A DNA stretch of 64,000 nucleotides. Origin: Candidatus Binatia bacterium. Its GTDB lineage: Bacteria > Desulfobacterota > Binatia > UBA1149 > JAJCZL01. Shown one piece after another: positions 61,408 through 64,000 of the stretch. Every line of letters begins with the position of its first letter. Within the stretch, counting starts at the first letter, position 1. Both the position numbers and the translations under genes were made by a program. The notes below the pieces were generated by a model. That model was not told the origin of the DNA. It made no database searches and worked only from the letters and a program-made list of their open reading frames with translations. Where the stretch lies: assembly GCA_028278325.1 (NCBI GenBank), contig JANQEO010000275.1, positions 1 through 64,000 of the forward strand. Reading direction: 5' to 3'.

Positions 61408-62619
61408 ATGGCAGGCGACAAAACATCCAAGATCGTTCTCGCCTACAGCGGCGGACTCGATACCTCGGTCATTCTCAAGTGGCTGATCCAGGAATACGAC
61501 TGCGAGGTCATCGCATACGCGGCCGACGTCGGCCAGGGCGAGGAATTGAGCGGGCTCGATGACAAGGCCAAGGCGACCGGCGCCTCCCAAGTCTTCATCG
61601 AAGACCTGCGCGAGGAGTTCGTGTCCGACTTCGTGCTGCCCATGTTGAGGGCCAACGCCATATACGAAGGGACGTACCTGTTGGGCACATCCATCGCCCG
61701 GCCAGTGATAGCCAAGCGCCAGGTAGAGATCGCGCGGCAAACCGGCGCAGACTCCGTGGCCCACGGCGCGACCGGAAAAGGAAACGACCAGGTGCGTTTC
61801 GAGCTGACCTTCGCCGCCCTCGCCCCCGACCTGCAGGTCATCGCGCCGTGGCGAACGTGGGATCTGACCTCACGCGAGAAACTGTTCGCGTTCGCGAAAG
61901 ACAACAGCATCGCGTTGCCGGTGAGCGAGGACAAGTCCTACAGCATGGACCGCAACGCGTTGCACATCAGCTACGAGGGCCTCGAACTGGAGGATCCTTG
62001 GCAGGAGCCCAAGGAGGACATGTTCCTGACGACTACGGCTCCCGAGCGTGCCCCCGACAAGGCGGAATACGTAGAGATCGACTTCGAAAGAGGCGATCCC
62101 GTAGCCGTCGACGGCGAGACCATGTCACCCTACGCGCTGCTTGCGAATCTCAACGACAAGGCAGCCGCCCATGGCATCGGCCGCGCCGACATCGTCGAGA
62201 ACCGCTACGTGGGAATGAAGTCGCGGGGCGTCTATGAAACGCCCGGCGGCACCGTTCTCAGCATCGCCCATAGGGCCATGGAGAGCCTCACCATGGACAG
62301 GGAAGTGATGCACATCCGCGACGGCCTCATTCCCCGCTACGCCGAGATGGTCTACTACGGATACTGGTTCGCGCCGGAACGGCTCATGCTGCAGGCGGCC
62401 ATAGACGAGTCCCAACGCAACGTCAGCGGCACCGTCAGAATGAAGCTCTACAAAGGAAGCGCCGCCGTAGTCGGCCGCAAGTCGGCCGAGTCTCTTTACA
62501 ACGCCGAGCTGGCGACTTTCGGCGAAGACGAGGTCTACTCCCAAGCCGACGCCGGAGGGTTCATTCGACTCAACTCCCTGCGGCTCAAGATCCGGCAGCT
62601 GGCCGAAAAGAAAGGCTGA
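61408..62619 (+). CDS. argG: argininosuccinate synthase
   Basis: 403 residues from the ATG at 61408; 13 further upstream codons in frame lie within arg[16 protein letters not shown] near residue 11 is the ATP pyrophosphatase loop, [17 protein letters not shown] and [17 protein letters not shown] bind citrulline and aspartate, and [12 protein letters not shown] follows. It couples citrulline and aspartate with ATP cleavage. Length is normal for type I synthase. argH begins one base after its stop. Confidence 0.96.
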   Translation: MAGDKTSKIVLAYSGGLDTSVILKWLIQEYDCEVIAYAADVGQGEELSGLDDKAKATGASQVFIEDLREEFVSDFVLPMLRANAIYEGTYLLGTSIARPVIAKRQVEIARQTGADSVAHGATGKGNDQVRFELTFAALAPDLQVIAPWRTWDLTSREKLFAFAKDNSIALPVSEDKSYSMDRNALHISYEGLELEDPWQEPKEDMFLTTTAPERAPDKAEYVEIDFERGDPVAVDGETMSPYALLANLNDKAAAHGIGRADIVENRYVGMKSRGVYETPGGTVLSIAHRAMESLTMDREVMHIRDGLIPRYAEMVYYGYWFAPERLMLQAAIDESQRNVSGTVRMKLYKGSAAVVGRKSAESLYNAELATFGEDEVYSQADAGGFIRLNSLRLKIRQLAEKKG

Positions 62620-62620
62620 G

Positions 62621-64000
62621 GTGGCGGCCAAGCGAAAAACCAACCGGGCCTGGGGAGGGCGATTCGAATCGGGCCCTGCAGCCGACGCGCAGGAGTTCAC
62701 TGCGTCGATCTCCTTCGACGTACGCCTCTATCCCTACGACATCCGCGCGAGCATCGCGCACGCGCGTATGCTCGCGGCATGCAAGATCATCTCGGCTGCC
62801 GACCGTGACAAGATCGTGAAAGGGCTGAGGGCCGTCGAGAAGGAAATCGAACAGGGGCGCTTCAAGCCCGGGGCCGCCGACGAAGACATCCACATGGCCA
62901 TCGAAAGACGCCTGATCGAGAAGGTCGGGGCAGCAGGGGAAAAGCTGCACACGGCCAGAAGCCGCAACGACCAGGTCGTCACCGATGTGCGCCTATACCT
63001 CAAGGACGCCATCGCCGAAGTCACGAAGGGTATCCAGGCCGTCCAAGACACGCTCGCCGATATCGCCCGGCGCCACCCGGACACGCTCATCCCGGGCTAT
63101 ACCCACATGCAGCGGGCACAACCGGTCGTCCTCGGGCACCACCTGCTCGCCTACCACGACATGCTCTCACGCGACGCCGGCAGGCTGGCCGACTGCATGG
63201 TACGCGTCGACGTGCTGCCCTTGGGTGCGGGCGCTCTGGCCGGAACCACTCTGCCTATCGACCCGTCGAGGGTCGCCAAAGAGTTGGGGTTTGCGAGGGT
63301 ATTCGACAACAGCATGGATGCTGTCGCCGACCGTGACTTCATCATCGAGTTCCTTGGCGCCGTTGCCATCCTGTTTTCGCATCTGAGTCGCTTGGCCGCC
63401 GAGATCACGTTGTGGGCGACCACCGAGTACGGATTCGTCGAGCTTCACGACAAGTACAGCACCGGCAGCTCGATGATGCCGCAGAAAAAGAATCCCGACA
63501 TCGCCGAGTTGGTGCGCGGCAAGTCGGGACGGGTCTACGGCAACCTCGTCTCCCTGCTGACGACGGTCAAGGGACTGCCCCTCACCTACAACAGTGATCT
63601 TCAGGAAGACAAGGAACCGTTGTTCGACAGCGTCGACACGGCGGTGGGCAGCCTTTCCATTCTCGGGTCCCTGCTGGCGTCGTTGAAGTTCGACCCCGAG
63701 GCGACCGGACGCGCCGCCGAGGACGACTCCATGCTGGCGACCGATTTGGCCGAGTATCTGGTCGATGCGGGCGTACCCTTCCGCAAGGCGCACGAGATCA
63801 CCGGCCGTATCGTTCGTGATTGCGCCGATCGCTCCGAGCCGCTTACGGCCATGACACCGCAAAGGCTGCGCAAGTTCGCACCGCAGTTTTCCGACGACGT
63901 CGCGCGCATCCTGACGGCATCGGCGTCCGTAGCCCGGCGCAACTCGCGCGGCGGCACCGCGCCGTCCAACGTCAAGAAGCGTCTGCGCGGCTTGTCCGCA
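62621..64000 (+). CDS. argH: argininosuccinate lyase, truncated by the window end
   Basis: 460 codons from the GTG at 62621, one base after the argG stop, open to the right edge with no stop in the window; the family has about 455-470 residues, so only the last few are missing. AWGGRFE starts the protein, TARSRNDQVVTDVRLYLKD and GYTHMQRAQPV are conserved, and the signature loop GSSMMPQKKNPD carries the catalytic Ser (TGSSMMPQK). It splits argininosuccinate into arginine and fumarate, the last step of the pathway encoded here. Confidence 0.95.
   Translation, partial: MAAKRKTNRAWGGRFESGPAADAQEFTASISFDVRLYPYDIRASIAHARMLAACKIISAADRDKIVKGLRAVEKEIEQGRFKPGAADEDIHMAIERRLIEKVGAAGEKLHTARSRNDQVVTDVRLYLKDAIAEVTKGIQAVQDTLADIARRHPDTLIPGYTHMQRAQPVVLGHHLLAYHDMLSRDAGRLADCMVRVDVLPLGAGALAGTTLPIDPSRVAKELGFARVFDNSMDAVADRDFIIEFLGAVAILFSHLSRLAAEITLWATTEYGFVELHDKYSTGSSMMPQKKNPDIAELVRGKSGRVYGNLVSLLTTVKGLPLTYNSDLQEDKEPLFDSVDTAVGSLSILGSLLASLKFDPEATGRAAEDDSMLATDLAEYLVDAGVPFRKAHEITGRIVRDCADRSEPLTAMTPQRLRKFAPQFSDDVARILTASASVARRNSRGGTAPSNVKKRLRGLSA

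Overview
The window is a GC-rich bacterial chromosome segment, densely coded, with no rRNA, tRNA, CRISPR array, insertion sequence or prophage that I can see. Gene content and order point to the old Deltaproteobacteria in the broad sense (Desulfobacterota, Myxococcota or Binatota-like): a xerC-hslV-hslU-argB-argD-argF-argG-argH run, a GAF-type ptsP, trmFO-topA-dprA, and secreted proteins with thrombospondin-3, 'CGDG..D.GE.CDDG' cysteine modules and dockerin-like repeats. This assignment is an inference from content, not a phylogeny.

1-6986 (+): surface polysaccharide locus. It holds the 3' end of a membrane glycosyltransferase, a Gfo/Idh/MocA dehydrogenase, a left-handed beta-helix N-acetyltransferase, two NodB-like polysaccharide deacetylases, a DegT-type sugar aminotransferase and a UDP-GlcNAc 2-epimerase. 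Together they resemble a pathway to a 2,3-diacetamido uronic acid sugar. 6988-12713 (-): three tandem paralogues encoding secreted mosaic proteins (FnIII-like, Ca-binding TSP3, Cys modules, carbohydrate-binding-like sandwiches, dockerin-like pair, cohesin-like tail). 13105-13719 (+): promoter, folded leader and a small secreted His/Gly/Tyr protein with a C2H2 zinc-finger pattern. 13746-15816 (-): VWA/MoxR pair.

15970-26692: crotonase, ammonium transporter with a sigma-54 promoter, LysR regulator, sulfotransferase, lipase, rhomboid protease, ilvE, glnE and an HU gene. 26846-34505: trmFO, topA, dprA, a lipoprotein and trpG on minus, comM on plus, so two transformation/recombination genes lie close together. 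34598-39818: hydrolase and a two-gene RND efflux system. 39872-45542 (-): second HU gene, ptsP with a problematic start, thiD, a second DegT aminotransferase and a sirtuin. 45648-48994: PBP1A and, converging on it, a histone-deacetylase-like enzyme. 49133-52953: tatA/B-tatC facing a DUF4911-like gene, a small membrane Zn-ribbon gene and an AsmA-like gene. 53044-55358: crotonase, lipoprotein, Zn-ribbon protein and hydrolase.

55364-64000 (+): xerC, hslV and hslU, then argB, argD, argF, argG and argH, nearly gapless with several 4-base overlaps. argH is cut by the window edge just before its stop codon.

The points most worth following up are the dockerin/cohesin-like secreted trio, the ptsP gene whose GAF domain continues upstream of any normal start codon, and the secreted protein with a perfect C2H2 spacing and a structured leader.
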